DNA of 64,000 nucleotides, from assembly GCF_008017825.1 (NCBI RefSeq), contig NZ_VRLS01000086.1, forward strand, positions 1-64,000. Direction: 5' to 3'. Shown piece by piece: positions 1 through 7,884 of this stretch. The stretch is from Mesonia sp008017825. Lineage in GTDB: Bacteria; Bacteroidota; Bacteroidia; Flavobacteriales; Flavobacteriaceae. A model generated the notes under the pieces. That model worked only from the letters and a program-made list of their open reading frames with translations. It ran no database searches and had not been told where the DNA came from. Position 1 is the first letter of the stretch; each line of letters opens with the position of its first letter. Both the position numbers and the translations under genes were made by a program.

Positions 1-62
<62 letters not shown>

Positions 63-91
63 TTTTTTACTTACCAAATGGTAAGTTTATA

Positions 92-127
92 AACCCTTCA
101 CTTGATACAAGTGAAGGGTTTTTTTTT
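92..127 (+). terminator. rRNA operon terminator
   Basis: A perfect 13-bp stem (AACCCTTCACTTG, 92-104, and its complement, 108-120) with a 3-base loop is followed by a run of T to 127. It sits about 30 bases after the 5S end and reads rightward, so it should end the rRNA transcript. Confidence 0.9.
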
Positions 128-666
128 ATCCTTTTTTTAAAAGTGAATTAAATCTTATTCTTATGATTTATTCTAAAAGAAATAGAATAAATTTACTCTT
201 CAGATCTATAATATCTTAGTAATGAATTTATATAAGAAATAGATAAGAGCATTTCTATATATAATTTTATTGTTTGATCTCTGATTATTATATAAATAAG
301 ATTCTGAAACGTATTACAGTATATATATTGGAAATAAATCTTTATTGTATTGTCTATTTAAATCTATTAGATTTTGAAAGTTCTTATGTTTAAAATATAA
401 TAACTGAAAGGTTAGCGTCTAATCATTTTAGAATCTCAGATTAAGGCTTAGAAGTTAGTATATTTAGACAAAACAATATTTTGCTAACAGGCTTTATAGA
501 TTAAAAAAGTGGTTTAAAATACTCAATAATAAGCTCCTTAAATCAATGGTATGGGATTATAAGATAGAACAATCATACCGTGACAAGCATCAATTAAAAT
601 TTACAGAATCATATAGACTCTAATACAATACTTCATTTGTGCTGCTGTCAATAATAACTTTAACCC
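128..666. other. gene-free AT-rich stretch
   Basis: This stretch of about 540 bases between the rRNA terminator and the next terminator is strongly AT-rich. No tRNA, repeat or recognisable protein is visible on either strand. The longest open stretch noticed on the + strand ends near 623, is about 51 codons long and resembles nothing I recognise. It may be the decayed remains of an insertion next to the rRNA operon, but the sequence does not prove it. Confidence 0.6.
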
Positions 667-698
667 CAAAAAAAAGATGCTTGTATAAAAGCATCTTT
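667..698 (-). terminator. terminator of the GIN/PspC operon
   Basis: AAAGATGCTT (673-682) pairs with AAGCATCTTT (689-698) around a 6-base loop. Read on the minus strand the hairpin is followed by a T run (complement of the A run at 668-675). It lies just beyond the stop of the leftward GIN-domain gene and should end that operon. Confidence 0.85.
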
Positions 699-719
699 GA
701 TTTATAAAAAAATATTTTC

Positions 720-1448
720 TTACCTTTTACTAATTTCTCCCCCAGATATTGATTTCTTTATTTTTTTATTACTAGGGTTTCCTCTATAAGTTATTGACCC
801 CCCAGAAGATGCTTTAGCTTCTATAGATTTCTTTACGTCAATTTCAATATTCGCTCCAGAGCTAACAACAAGGTCTGCGTTTTTTACGCTTAGATTTTCA
901 GCTTCCAAACTAGACCCACTACTTGCATTTGCCTCTAAATTGATGGAAGTTCCTTTTAAAATAATTAAAGAGCCGCTTGAACATGAAATATTAGTATTTT
1001 TAGATTTAATATTTAATTCCAAATTAGATCCACTACTAGTGTTTATCGTAATATTTTCCCCAATAACTTTTCCTTTACTTATCAATTGACTACCGCTTTG
1101 AGTTGAATAATAAATTAAAGGCTTTGTATGATAAACTCTAATTACACTTTCTTGGAGATTATTAATTTTCTTCTTAGAATCAATTTGCAAATGATTTTCA
1201 GCTAAAGTGTACTTAAATAAAGGTATTAAGTTTTTGCTTGCAGAAATATATATTTTATTTTCTTCAGCCTTAATTAATTCTACTTTCCATCCTTTAGAAA
1301 CCGATAATTTTTCAAAATTATCGGTTAATACAATCTCTTCAGTTAATATTTCTCCTTTACCATCAATTCCATTGTTAATGTTAACATTACACGATAGAAA
1401 AAAGAAAGAAATCACAGTGCTTATAAATATTTTAGTCAAGGTTAGCAT
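720..1448 (-). CDS. GIN-domain (DUF2807) lipoprotein
   Basis: This 242-residue protein begins with a lipoprotein signal (hydrophobic stretch ending FFLSC, Cys about residue 20), so it is probably membrane-anchored in the envelope. The rest is a repetitive beta-helix-like domain rich in SSGS/SSGA turns (SGSNLEL, SSGSSLEA, SSGANIEI, SSGGSI), as expected of the head-GIN/DUF2807 family, often called putative auto-transporter adhesin. The molecular role of this family is unknown. It is the last gene of the DUF4870-PadR-PspC operon, 9 bp after the PspC gene, and is followed by a terminator. Membership in the operon suggests a link to envelope sensing. The family call is firm, the function is not. 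Confidence 0.82.
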   Translation of the reverse strand: MLTLTKIFISTVISFFFLSCNVNINNGIDGKGEILTEEIVLTDNFEKLSVSKGWKVELIKAEENKIYISASKNLIPLFKYTLAENHLQIDSKKKINNLQESVIRVYHTKPLIYYSTQSGSQLISKGKVIGENITINTSSGSNLELNIKSKNTNISCSSGSLIILKGTSINLEANASSGSSLEAENLSVKNADLVVSSGANIEIDVKKSIEAKASSGGSITYRGNPSNKKIKKSISGGEISKR

Positions 1449-1457
1449 AGTATTTTG

Positions 1458-3185
1458 TTATTGGTTATTATTTTGATTTAATGAATCTAATATCTTATCA
1501 TTAGTTTTATCTACATCGTTATACCACTCTTCTTTATTATCATCGTCAGAGAAAACTTCTATTTCTTCTTTACTGTCAAAATATATATCGTTTTCCTGCT
1601 CAGTATCATTTTCATTTTCCGGACAACTAGAACAAATTATTTTATTTTTTGCTATAAGTAAATATTTTCCCTCTTGCCCATTTTCTAAAATATCTTCATA
1701 CCAAGAATAGTTTCGGTGATAACTATGAGTATTCTCATGAGCAAAAAGAATAGCTCCCTCAGGCAGATATAATGTTATTTCAATTTCTTGATCGAAATAT
1801 TTATTTTTAAAAGCTGTAATAAAAAATCCGTCAAGGTAAAGAGTATTGTTTTTAAATTCTGAGTTAAACATAATCTGGTTAGCTCTTTGTCTAGCTTGTA
1901 CATAGTCCTGACCTTCAGCTGACTTCATTATTTCTAATCTTGCTAGAGTGTCTGTAGTAGATTTGACAATTAGTCGAATATCTTTAGAAAAAATTATTTT
2001 TTCATTATTCTCATTATATTTAATTTGTACATCATCGTCTCTTTCTAATGAAGTATGCATCCATTCGTTATCCCTCATTTTAACGAATAAAGTATCATTT
2101 GTACGTATAGGTAAATTCTCTTTAAGTACTATATCTTCTTCGAATGCTCTGTGTGTGGCTTGTCTAATTCCTAAAAATGCAATAACAAAGATAGATAGTA
2201 ACCAGACACCTAATAAAGTTAATTTTGCTGGAGTACCTATAGATTTTAAATTACTTACAACAATTTTTAATCCTAACAAGAAGATAAAGAATAAGGGAAT
2301 TGCTGCGCTAAAAAAGATGATTATACTAGCTAACCAAATGGGAACACCAATATCTACCATATCTACATAATCCATCCAGGGAGCGTCAAAAATACCAAAT
2401 GTACTAATACTTAGAATCGTGAATATGAGAGTTATTAAGCCCAATCCAGCAAATAGAATAATAAGTATTCCAATAAATTTCCCAATAATTTTTATGAATG
2501 ATAAGATTAAATTACCAAGTGATTTGAAAAACTCTGAACCTCCTCTATTAGCTTTAGCGGTGTACTTTTTGTAGTCTACATCTTTAATTTTATCAGAAAC
2601 GGTGTCAAAACCTTCCTTTACTTTTTTTTCTATATTGCTAATATTTATTGGTTCTCCTTTCATCTCTAATTTTTCTGAAGTAGTGATTGCTTCAGGTACT
2701 AAAATCCAGAATATTAAATATACGATTGCAAACCCTCCAGAAGAAAGAATGGTAAGTAGCACAAATAAAACCCTTACCCAAATGGTATCGATATGAAAAT
2801 AATGACCCAATCCAGAACTAACACCCGCTATATAACTGTGATCTTTGTCTCTATATAATTTTTTAGATTTTTGGTAAGTTGAATAACTATTTTTAGGCTC
2901 TTGATCTTCAAAAATATCATCGTCTACCATATAGTCTTCAGGTTGTCCCATGATTTCTATAACAGCTTCGACCTCGACAATGCTAACTACCTGCTTGTCG
3001 GTTTTCATTTTTTCAGAAAACAATTCAGCAATACGAGCTTCGATGTCTTGAATAATTTCGTCTCTTCCTTGAGCATCTGTAAAAGATTTTTTTATTGCAT
3101 TTAAGTAATCATTTAATTTTAAAAATGCATTCTCATCTATATGGAAGAAAACTCCTGCTAGGTTGATATTAACGGTTTTATTCAT
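1458..3185 (-). CDS. PspC-domain membrane protein
   Basis: This 575-residue protein carries a PspC domain at about residues 105-170 (YRDKDHSYIAGVSSGLGHYF followed by a membrane helix), a second membrane block at about 225-345 with several helices, and a long soluble C-terminal region rich in acidic residues. The N-terminal 100 residues hold a conserved helical segment found with PspC in Bacteroidota. PspC proteins act in envelope-stress responses in proteobacteria; in this group the role is inferred. Its start overlaps the PadR gene stop by 8 bp, so the two are translationally coupled and PadR probably controls it. The C-terminal domain resembles nothing I can name. Confidence 0.85.
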   Translation of the reverse strand: MNKTVNINLAGVFFHIDENAFLKLNDYLNAIKKSFTDAQGRDEIIQDIEARIAELFSEKMKTDKQVVSIVEVEAVIEIMGQPEDYMVDDDIFEDQEPKNSYSTYQKSKKLYRDKDHSYIAGVSSGLGHYFHIDTIWVRVLFVLLTILSSGGFAIVYLIFWILVPEAITTSEKLEMKGEPINISNIEKKVKEGFDTVSDKIKDVDYKKYTAKANRGGSEFFKSLGNLILSFIKIIGKFIGILIILFAGLGLITLIFTILSISTFGIFDAPWMDYVDMVDIGVPIWLASIIIFFSAAIPLFFIFLLGLKIVVSNLKSIGTPAKLTLLGVWLLSIFVIAFLGIRQATHRAFEEDIVLKENLPIRTNDTLFVKMRDNEWMHTSLERDDDVQIKYNENNEKIIFSKDIRLIVKSTTDTLARLEIMKSAEGQDYVQARQRANQIMFNSEFKNNTLYLDGFFITAFKNKYFDQEIEITLYLPEGAILFAHENTHSYHRNYSWYEDILENGQEGKYLLIAKNKIICSSCPENENDTEQENDIYFDSKEEIEVFSDDDNKEEWYNDVDKTNDKILDSLNQNNNQ

Positions 3186-3522
3186 GAGTGTTGTTTTTTT
3201 GATTGGTAACTATGGTAACAGCATTTTGAAGGTTGTCCCAAGTGGTTGAAAGTTCGGTAAGGAAAAGTTGGCCTGTTTCTGTTAATCCGTAATATTTTCT
3301 AGGCGGTCCACTTGTAGATTCTTCCCATCTGTAACTTAATAAGCCAGCATTTTTAAGTCGGGTCAAAAGAGGGTAAATTGTTCCTTCTACAACAAGTAAC
3401 TTGGCATCTTTTAAGGTATCTAATATTTCAGCAACATATGCGTCATTGTCACGAAGTATAGAGAGTATACAATACTCTAATACGCCTTTGCGCATTTGCG
3501 CCTTAGTGTTTTCAATTTTCAT
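3178..3522 (-). CDS. PadR-family transcriptional regulator
   Basis: This 114-residue protein is a single winged-helix PadR domain: GVLEYCILSILRD near the N terminus, then the wing motif EGTIYPLLTRLKNAGLLSY and SGPPRKYYGLTETG. PadR proteins are usually repressors that respond to a ligand or to stress. It overlaps the upstream DUF4870 gene by 4 bp (ATGA) and the downstream PspC gene by 8 bp, so it is embedded in the operon it most likely regulates. A role in the response to membrane or antibiotic stress is an inference from this context. Confidence 0.9.
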   Translation of the reverse strand: MKIENTKAQMRKGVLEYCILSILRDNDAYVAEILDTLKDAKLLVVEGTIYPLLTRLKNAGLLSYRWEESTSGPPRKYYGLTETGQLFLTELSTTWDNLQNAVTIVTNQKNNTHE

Positions 3523-4040
3523 AGGCTTTCATTTTGAGTGGTATTAAACTGTTCATTTTTTGATGATGATTTGATGAATGATTCTTTTGTAAGTATGGGT
3601 ATTGTAAGTGGGTATTTAAACTTTTTTCCTTCACTAGCACTTATACTTGCTTGGATTACAGCAAAGGTATCTAGTATAAATATGCCTATTCCTACAATCG
3701 CAACTATAGCGATAAAAATAAGATAAGGGGTTATAGCAAAATCTTTAGTATTTGAAATGGTTAAATTTCCTTCAGAAATGTAAAATTCATTTATTGTTCC
3801 AAAATTAAGACCTAAAATTAAACCAGCGAGTAAACTCACTCCAATCCAAATAGCGTAATATAAAAATATATTTAACTGAAAGTTAAGTGCCTGCTTGCTG
3901 TGATCTTCAATAAATGGTTCTGGCTTTTTAATCATTAAAATACACAGAGGAACTAAAAAATTTCCAAAAGGAAAAAAATATTTGCTAAAAGTACCTGCAT
4001 GAGATAGCGTATACCAAGTTTTATTTTCTCTAGATTGCAT
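3519..4040 (-). CDS. DUF4870 membrane protein
   Basis: This 173-residue protein has an N-terminal SHAGTFSKYFFPFGNFLVPL segment and the KPEPFIEDHSKQALNFQ motif typical of DUF4870 (Tic20-like) proteins, followed by two or three membrane helices. Function unknown. It is the first gene of the leftward operon DUF4870-padR-pspC-GIN and has a good promoter 20 bp upstream. The gene runs into padR with a 4-bp overlap. The order of these four families together is common in flavobacteria, which supports a shared membrane function. Confidence 0.82.
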   Translation of the reverse strand: MQSRENKTWYTLSHAGTFSKYFFPFGNFLVPLCILMIKKPEPFIEDHSKQALNFQLNIFLYYAIWIGVSLLAGLILGLNFGTINEFYISEGNLTISNTKDFAITPYLIFIAIVAIVGIGIFILDTFAVIQASISASEGKKFKYPLTIPILTKESFIKSSSKNEQFNTTQNESL

Positions 4041-4059
4041 AAGATATTATTTTATTATA

Positions 4060-4091
4060 CAAATATATGGTTTTAAAAAGGTATTATGCAA
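4060..4091 (-). promoter_or_regulatory. promoter of the DUF4870-PadR-PspC-GIN operon
   Basis: On the minus strand TTG (4089-4091) is followed after 21 bases by TATATTTG (4060-4067), matching the flavobacterial pattern TTG-N17-23-TAnnTTTG. Transcription should begin near 4053, about 12 bases before the ATG at 4040. Confidence 0.7.
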
Positions 4092-4175
4092 TACAAAGTA
4101 CTAAAATTTAACAATTAATTTTTTAAAGTAGATTTATTTTACTTAAAAAAAATGAATAACTTACCTTAAAAAATT

Positions 4176-4628
4176 ATGCTTACACCTAATAAAATCAATT
4201 GGTTTACTTTTTTTAAATTACCAGCTGCGTGGTGGAGTGGAGTAAAACTTAAAAGTATTGATGAAGAACGTTGTTCTACCAGCGTAAAATATAAATGGAT
4301 TAATCAAAACCCTTTCAAATCGATGTACTTTGCAGTACAGATGATGGCTGCCGAATTGAGTACAGGAGCTTTAGTTATGAGCCATATTAAAAAACAAGAT
4401 AGACCTATCTCTATGTTAGTGGCTAGAAATAAAGCAGAGTTTACCAAAAAAGCTATAGGTAAAATTACGTTTACTTGCCTTGACGGAAATAAAATTAAAA
4501 GTGCTATTGAAAATGCTATAAATACTAATGAGCCTCAAACCTGCTGGATGAAATCTATAGGAGTGAATGAAAATAATGAAACGGTATCCATATCAGAATT
4601 TGAATGGACAATAAAGGCTAAATCTTAA
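4176..4628 (+). CDS. DUF4442 family protein (hotdog-fold thioesterase-like)
   Basis: This 150-residue protein matches DUF4442, a group related to the acyl-CoA thioesterase hotdog fold. The segment NPFKSMYFAVQMMAAELSTGALVM is the conserved part that replaces the usual catalytic helix, and there is no signal peptide, so it is cytoplasmic. A thioesterase role is only implied by the fold. It stands alone, with 135 bp upstream and about 150 bp downstream. The start ATG is the first in frame and gives the usual family length. Confidence 0.75.
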   Translation: MLTPNKINWFTFFKLPAAWWSGVKLKSIDEERCSTSVKYKWINQNPFKSMYFAVQMMAAELSTGALVMSHIKKQDRPISMLVARNKAEFTKKAIGKITFTCLDGNKIKSAIENAINTNEPQTCWMKSIGVNENNETVSISEFEWTIKAKS

Positions 4629-4777
4629 ATTATTGTTAAGGTAAGGTGTTAAATAGTTATAAATTTTAACTTATTTTAAGATTTATTTGCAGAAAAATTA
4701 CTAAATTCAAGTGTTTTTAATTCAAATTTATCGCCTATTCAAGAAAACTACTTTAACTAACTTAAACTGTTCGAATT

Positions 4778-4975
4778 ATGTCTAGAGCAATGTTTGAATA
4801 CACTAAAACGATCTTACAAAAAGTGAGTTTTGATGTTGTTTTGTTTTGCAAAGAAGTTGAAAAAGCGGTTGATCGATTATTACCTCATGAGGTAGAAGAA
4901 TTGAGAGATTATATTTTACTACTTGTAAATCAAAACCCTACTTTAAAAGATTCATTAATATATCTAAAAGCTTAA
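4778..4975 (+). CDS. small conserved-looking protein, unknown function
   Basis: This 65-residue protein (starts MSRAMFEYTKTILQKVSFD, ends KDSLIYLKA) has no signal peptide or membrane helix and looks helical and amphipathic, with an FCKEVEKAVDRLLPHEVEEL core. I recognise it as the type of short conserved hypothetical seen in flavobacteria but cannot assign a function. Support that it is a real gene: normal codon use, an ATG start and a strong bidirectional terminator six bases after its stop. Its convergent neighbour is oxyR. Confidence 0.65.
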   Translation: MSRAMFEYTKTILQKVSFDVVLFCKEVEKAVDRLLPHEVEELRDYILLLVNQNPTLKDSLIYLKA

Positions 4976-4980
4976 AAAAA

Positions 4981-5013
4981 AAAAGCGACGCTTTTACTAA
5001 CGTCGCTTTTTTT
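4981..5013. terminator. bidirectional terminator between the 65-aa gene and oxyR
   Basis: AAAAGCGACG (4981-4990) pairs with CGTCGCTTTT (5001-5010) around a 10-base loop, with A runs on the left and T runs on the right, so it can terminate transcripts from both sides. It overlaps the last base or two of the oxyR stop region. Confidence 0.85.
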
Positions 5014-5953
5014 AATTTCTGTTTATAGGACTAATAATTTTTACATTTTGAAATGCAATAGCACCTTTTATAATACCAGCTATTATTTGTTGAAGTGCCT
5101 CGATAATTTGAATTTTTAATTCACTTTTGTGATAAATGAGACTTACCGATCTTGCAGGTACAGGTTCTTCAAACATTTTTAAATTACCTTTCTCTTTATC
5201 ATTTAGCTCTAAGGTGTGTAAATATGGTAATAAAGTCATACCCATACCTTCATTAGAAAGTTTGATAAGCGTTTCAAAACTTCCGCTTTCTAATTGAAAA
5301 GAACTTTCTTCATAGTTCTTCTTTGTTTTGCAAAGATTTAAAATGCCTTCCTTAAAACAGTGTCCGTCTTCTAAAAGTAATATATCATCAATATTTAGAT
5401 CTTCAGTTGTTAATTTTTGCTTTGTATACAATTGATGATTAGAGGGTATATAAGCAACAAAAGGTTCGTAATACAGCGTCCATTCTTTAATATTTTCCTG
5501 TTCCAAAGGAGTAGCAGCAATGGCAGCATCTAAATGTCCATCTTTTAATTTTTCTATTATCGCTTCAGTATGTAGCTCTTCTATTTTAAGCTTTACTTTT
5601 GGATATTTTTTAGTAAAACTCTTTAAGAACATAGGTAATAGGGTAGGCATGACAGTAGGAATAATACCCAACCTAAATTCACCACCAATAAATCCTTTTT
5701 GTTGATCTACAATGTCTTTAATGCGATCACTCTCATTTACAATATTTTTAGCCTGATAAACAATCTTTTTTCCTACTTCGGTTAACTCAATAGGTTTTTT
5801 AGATCTATCAAATATTTGAATGTCTAATTCTTCTTCGAGTTTTTGAATTTGCATACTCAAAGTAGGTTGAGTAACAAACACCTTTTGTGCTGCTTTCGTA
5901 AAATTTTGATATTCGGCTACAGCCAAAACATAGTGTAATTGAGTAATAGTCAT
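5012..5953 (-). CDS. oxyR: hydrogen-peroxide sensor OxyR (LysR family)
   Basis: This 313-residue LysR-type regulator has an N-terminal winged helix-turn-helix (residues 1-60, including AAQKVFVTQPTLSMQIQKLE) and a substrate-binding-like domain from about 90. The two redox cysteines are present: GHC at residue 199 and NLC at 208, exactly the numbering and spacing of the disulfide-forming Cys199/Cys208 of E. coli OxyR. It should sense peroxide by forming that disulfide and activate catalase and peroxidase genes. No such target gene is adjacent. The C-terminal tail after about residue 295 (KGAIAFQNVKIISPINRN) is variable. An inverted repeat directly upstream suggests autoregulation. Confidence 0.9.
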   Translation of the reverse strand: MTITQLHYVLAVAEYQNFTKAAQKVFVTQPTLSMQIQKLEEELDIQIFDRSKKPIELTEVGKKIVYQAKNIVNESDRIKDIVDQQKGFIGGEFRLGIIPTVMPTLLPMFLKSFTKKYPKVKLKIEELHTEAIIEKLKDGHLDAAIAATPLEQENIKEWTLYYEPFVAYIPSNHQLYTKQKLTTEDLNIDDILLLEDGHCFKEGILNLCKTKKNYEESSFQLESGSFETLIKLSNEGMGMTLLPYLHTLELNDKEKGNLKMFEEPVPARSVSLIYHKSELKIQIIEALQQIIAGIIKGAIAFQNVKIISPINRN

Positions 5954-5956
5954 GAG

Positions 5957-5985
5957 ATAAGTATTTACAATGTAAAGATACTTAT
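5957..5985. promoter_or_regulatory. imperfect inverted repeat upstream of oxyR, possible operator
   Basis: ATAAGTATTTACA (5957-5969) and TGTAAAGATACTTAT (5971-5985) are imperfect inverted copies; only two bases are inserted in one arm. The site begins four bases before the oxyR start codon and includes TATCTTTA on the minus strand, a one-mismatch -7 box. LysR-type regulators bind such T-N11-A dyads at their own promoters, so autoregulation by OxyR is plausible but unproven. Confidence 0.5.
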
Positions 5986-6037
5986 ACTATCAAATAAATT
6001 TATTAATGTTTTCTAAAAATATAAGATTTATCGATGC

Positions 6038-6448
6038 TTAAAACCTGATAACAATTTCTTTAGTTTTTGCATTGACTTCAAATTTGGCGTCTTCCCAAGT
6101 TGGTGGACCCATTAACATAGGGTTATTCGAAACACCATAATCCTCCTTTGGCATTCCATTGTTTTCAAAGTCCATTTTCTTATTACCATTCTTGTCTTGA
6201 AAGCAGGAAATAGCATACCATCCATAAGGCACTTCATTAAAAGTAATAATGGCTTTTCCGTTTTCAATTTTAGCGTTTGCTGAGTAATTAGGTTGCGCTT
6301 TCATAAATTTTTCTTGCGTAGACATGCCTAAAAGAATCTCTCCTTCATCATTTGCAATATTTTCAATAATTACCGTTACGGTAGCGGTGTCTTGTGCAGT
6401 TATTTGTTGAGAAACTGCCATAATAAAAAGTAAAAATAAAGTTTTCAT
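6038..6448 (-). CDS. exported DUF2141 protein
   Basis: This 136-residue protein has a signal peptide (MKTLFLLFIMAVSQQITAQ, cleavage after TAQ) followed by one DUF2141 domain: TVTVIIENIANDEGEILLGM at the start and the GWYAISCFQDKNGNKKMDFE block, which resembles a calcium-binding-like DxNxNxxxD loop. The family is periplasmic or secreted, of unknown function. Single gene, leftward, no close partner: 101 bp separates it from the DUF58 gene, which faces the same way but lies downstream. Confidence 0.85.
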   Translation of the reverse strand: MKTLFLLFIMAVSQQITAQDTATVTVIIENIANDEGEILLGMSTQEKFMKAQPNYSANAKIENGKAIITFNEVPYGWYAISCFQDKNGNKKMDFENNGMPKEDYGVSNNPMLMGPPTWEDAKFEVNAKTKEIVIRF

Positions 6449-6550
6449 AAGATATAAGATTTGAATTATACCTTAAAGTAAAGCATACTTTAATCCCTAA
6501 AATAATCTTACTTACCCAATTGTAAAATGTAAAGGATGAATTGTTGAATA

Positions 6551-7882
6551 TTATAAAATTCCCCTAGCTTTTATTTCTAAATACTTATTTATCGTATTAA
6601 TAGATAAATCTTTAGGAGCAGTTAAAATGGTTTGTATTCCATGTTTTTCTAACTCTTTAGCCATATAATATTTGTCATTCTTAAACTGAGTCGCAATGGT
6701 TTGCTCATAAATTGTGGCTAAGTTTTCAGGGTTTTCTTCTGTAAACTTTTCTAGTTCTGTATTTTTAAAGAAAATGACTACCAAAACGTGTTTTTTAGAA
6801 ATCGCTTTTAAATAAGGTAACTGTCTTTGTAAAGAAGAAATATGTTCAAAATTCGTATACAGCATTAATAAACTTCGCTGCGTTACTTTTCTTTTTAAAT
6901 GTGCGTATAACAAGCCAAAATCACTATCTAAAAACTTAGTATCTACGTTATATAATTGATTTAATATAAGCTGTAGCTGAGTCATTTTGCTATTCGCTGG
7001 CAAGTAGTTTCCAATTTTATGCGAAAAACTTAGCATCCCCACTTTGTCTTTTTTCTTTAATGCAATATTAGAAAAAGCTAAGGTACTGTTGATGGCATAG
7101 TCTATCAATTTAAGCTCATTAAAAGGCATTTTCATTACTCTACTCGTATCAATAATAGAATAAATGGGTTGAGATTTTTCATCTTGATATTGGTTCACCA
7201 TAATATCTCGATGCTTTGCAGTCGCCTTCCAATTAATGGTTCTTATATCATCGCCTTGAACGTATTCTTTAATCTGTTCAAATTCCATTGTATGCCCAAT
7301 ACGGCGTATTTTTTTTAAACCAATTTGAGAAATTCGATTATCTATCGCTAAGAAATCATATTTCTTCATCTGTATAAAAGAAGGAAATACTTTTACCATC
7401 TGGTTCTTGTTGAAAGTATATCTTTTTTTTATTAATTGAATGGGTGAAGACACGTAACAATTTAAATTTCCAAATATATACTTACCCCGTTCTACAGGTC
7501 TTAAACCATAAGAAGTTTTCATTTTTTTATGAGAAGGAATATGTACAGTTTTCAAAAAATCTCGTTTTTGAAACTGAACAGGAATCTCATCTATAATCTC
7601 TACTTTTAGCTTAACGGAATAATTATTTTTAAGCTTTATTTCTACTGAATTAAGATCACTATTCGAGAATTTTTCAGGTAACACACGTTCGGCTTCTAAG
7701 CTATTTTCTTTAAAGAGTAGAATAATATCCGCCAAGGTTAACAATAAAAACCCTAAAGCCAGTAGCCAGATATAAGCATAAATGGGTGTGTACCAATAAC
7801 TAACTAAAAATAGTACAGCAAAGACACAAATAATCATGAAAAAGCGTGTATTGAAATATAAAGATTTAAAAAATTGAATCAC
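6551..7882 (-). CDS. DUF58 protein of the MoxR locus
   Basis: This 443-residue protein has two N-terminal membrane helices (about 10-55), a beta-rich middle, and the DUF58 signature GDDIRTINWKAT at residues 210-221 followed by a von Willebrand A-like region beginning IDTSRVM (244-250). DUF58 proteins work with MoxR ATPases in assembly or maturation of envelope or redox proteins; the substrates are not known here. It is the last of six leftward genes, 2 bp after moxR. The first Asp of the metal-site motif (DTSRV) is present, but the canonical DxSxS is altered to DxSxV. Confidence 0.88.
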   Translation of the reverse strand: MIQFFKSLYFNTRFFMIICVFAVLFLVSYWYTPIYAYIWLLALGFLLLTLADIILLFKENSLEAERVLPEKFSNSDLNSVEIKLKNNYSVKLKVEIIDEIPVQFQKRDFLKTVHIPSHKKMKTSYGLRPVERGKYIFGNLNCYVSSPIQLIKKRYTFNKNQMVKVFPSFIQMKKYDFLAIDNRISQIGLKKIRRIGHTMEFEQIKEYVQGDDIRTINWKATAKHRDIMVNQYQDEKSQPIYSIIDTSRVMKMPFNELKLIDYAINSTLAFSNIALKKKDKVGMLSFSHKIGNYLPANSKMTQLQLILNQLYNVDTKFLDSDFGLLYAHLKRKVTQRSLLMLYTNFEHISSLQRQLPYLKAISKKHVLVVIFFKNTELEKFTEENPENLATIYEQTIATQFKNDKYYMAKELEKHGIQTILTAPKDLSINTINKYLEIKARGIL

Positions 7883-7884
7883 GC

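Noticed and set aside
71..84. Small hairpin TTACCAAATGGTAA before the rRNA terminator
   Set aside because: Only a 5-bp stem; no function can be supported next to the 13-bp terminator stem.
470..625. Open stretch of about 51 codons on the + strand in the gene-free region after the 5S gene
   Set aside because: No start codon at its beginning, no recognisable motif and strongly AT-rich; stretches this long occur by chance in such DNA.
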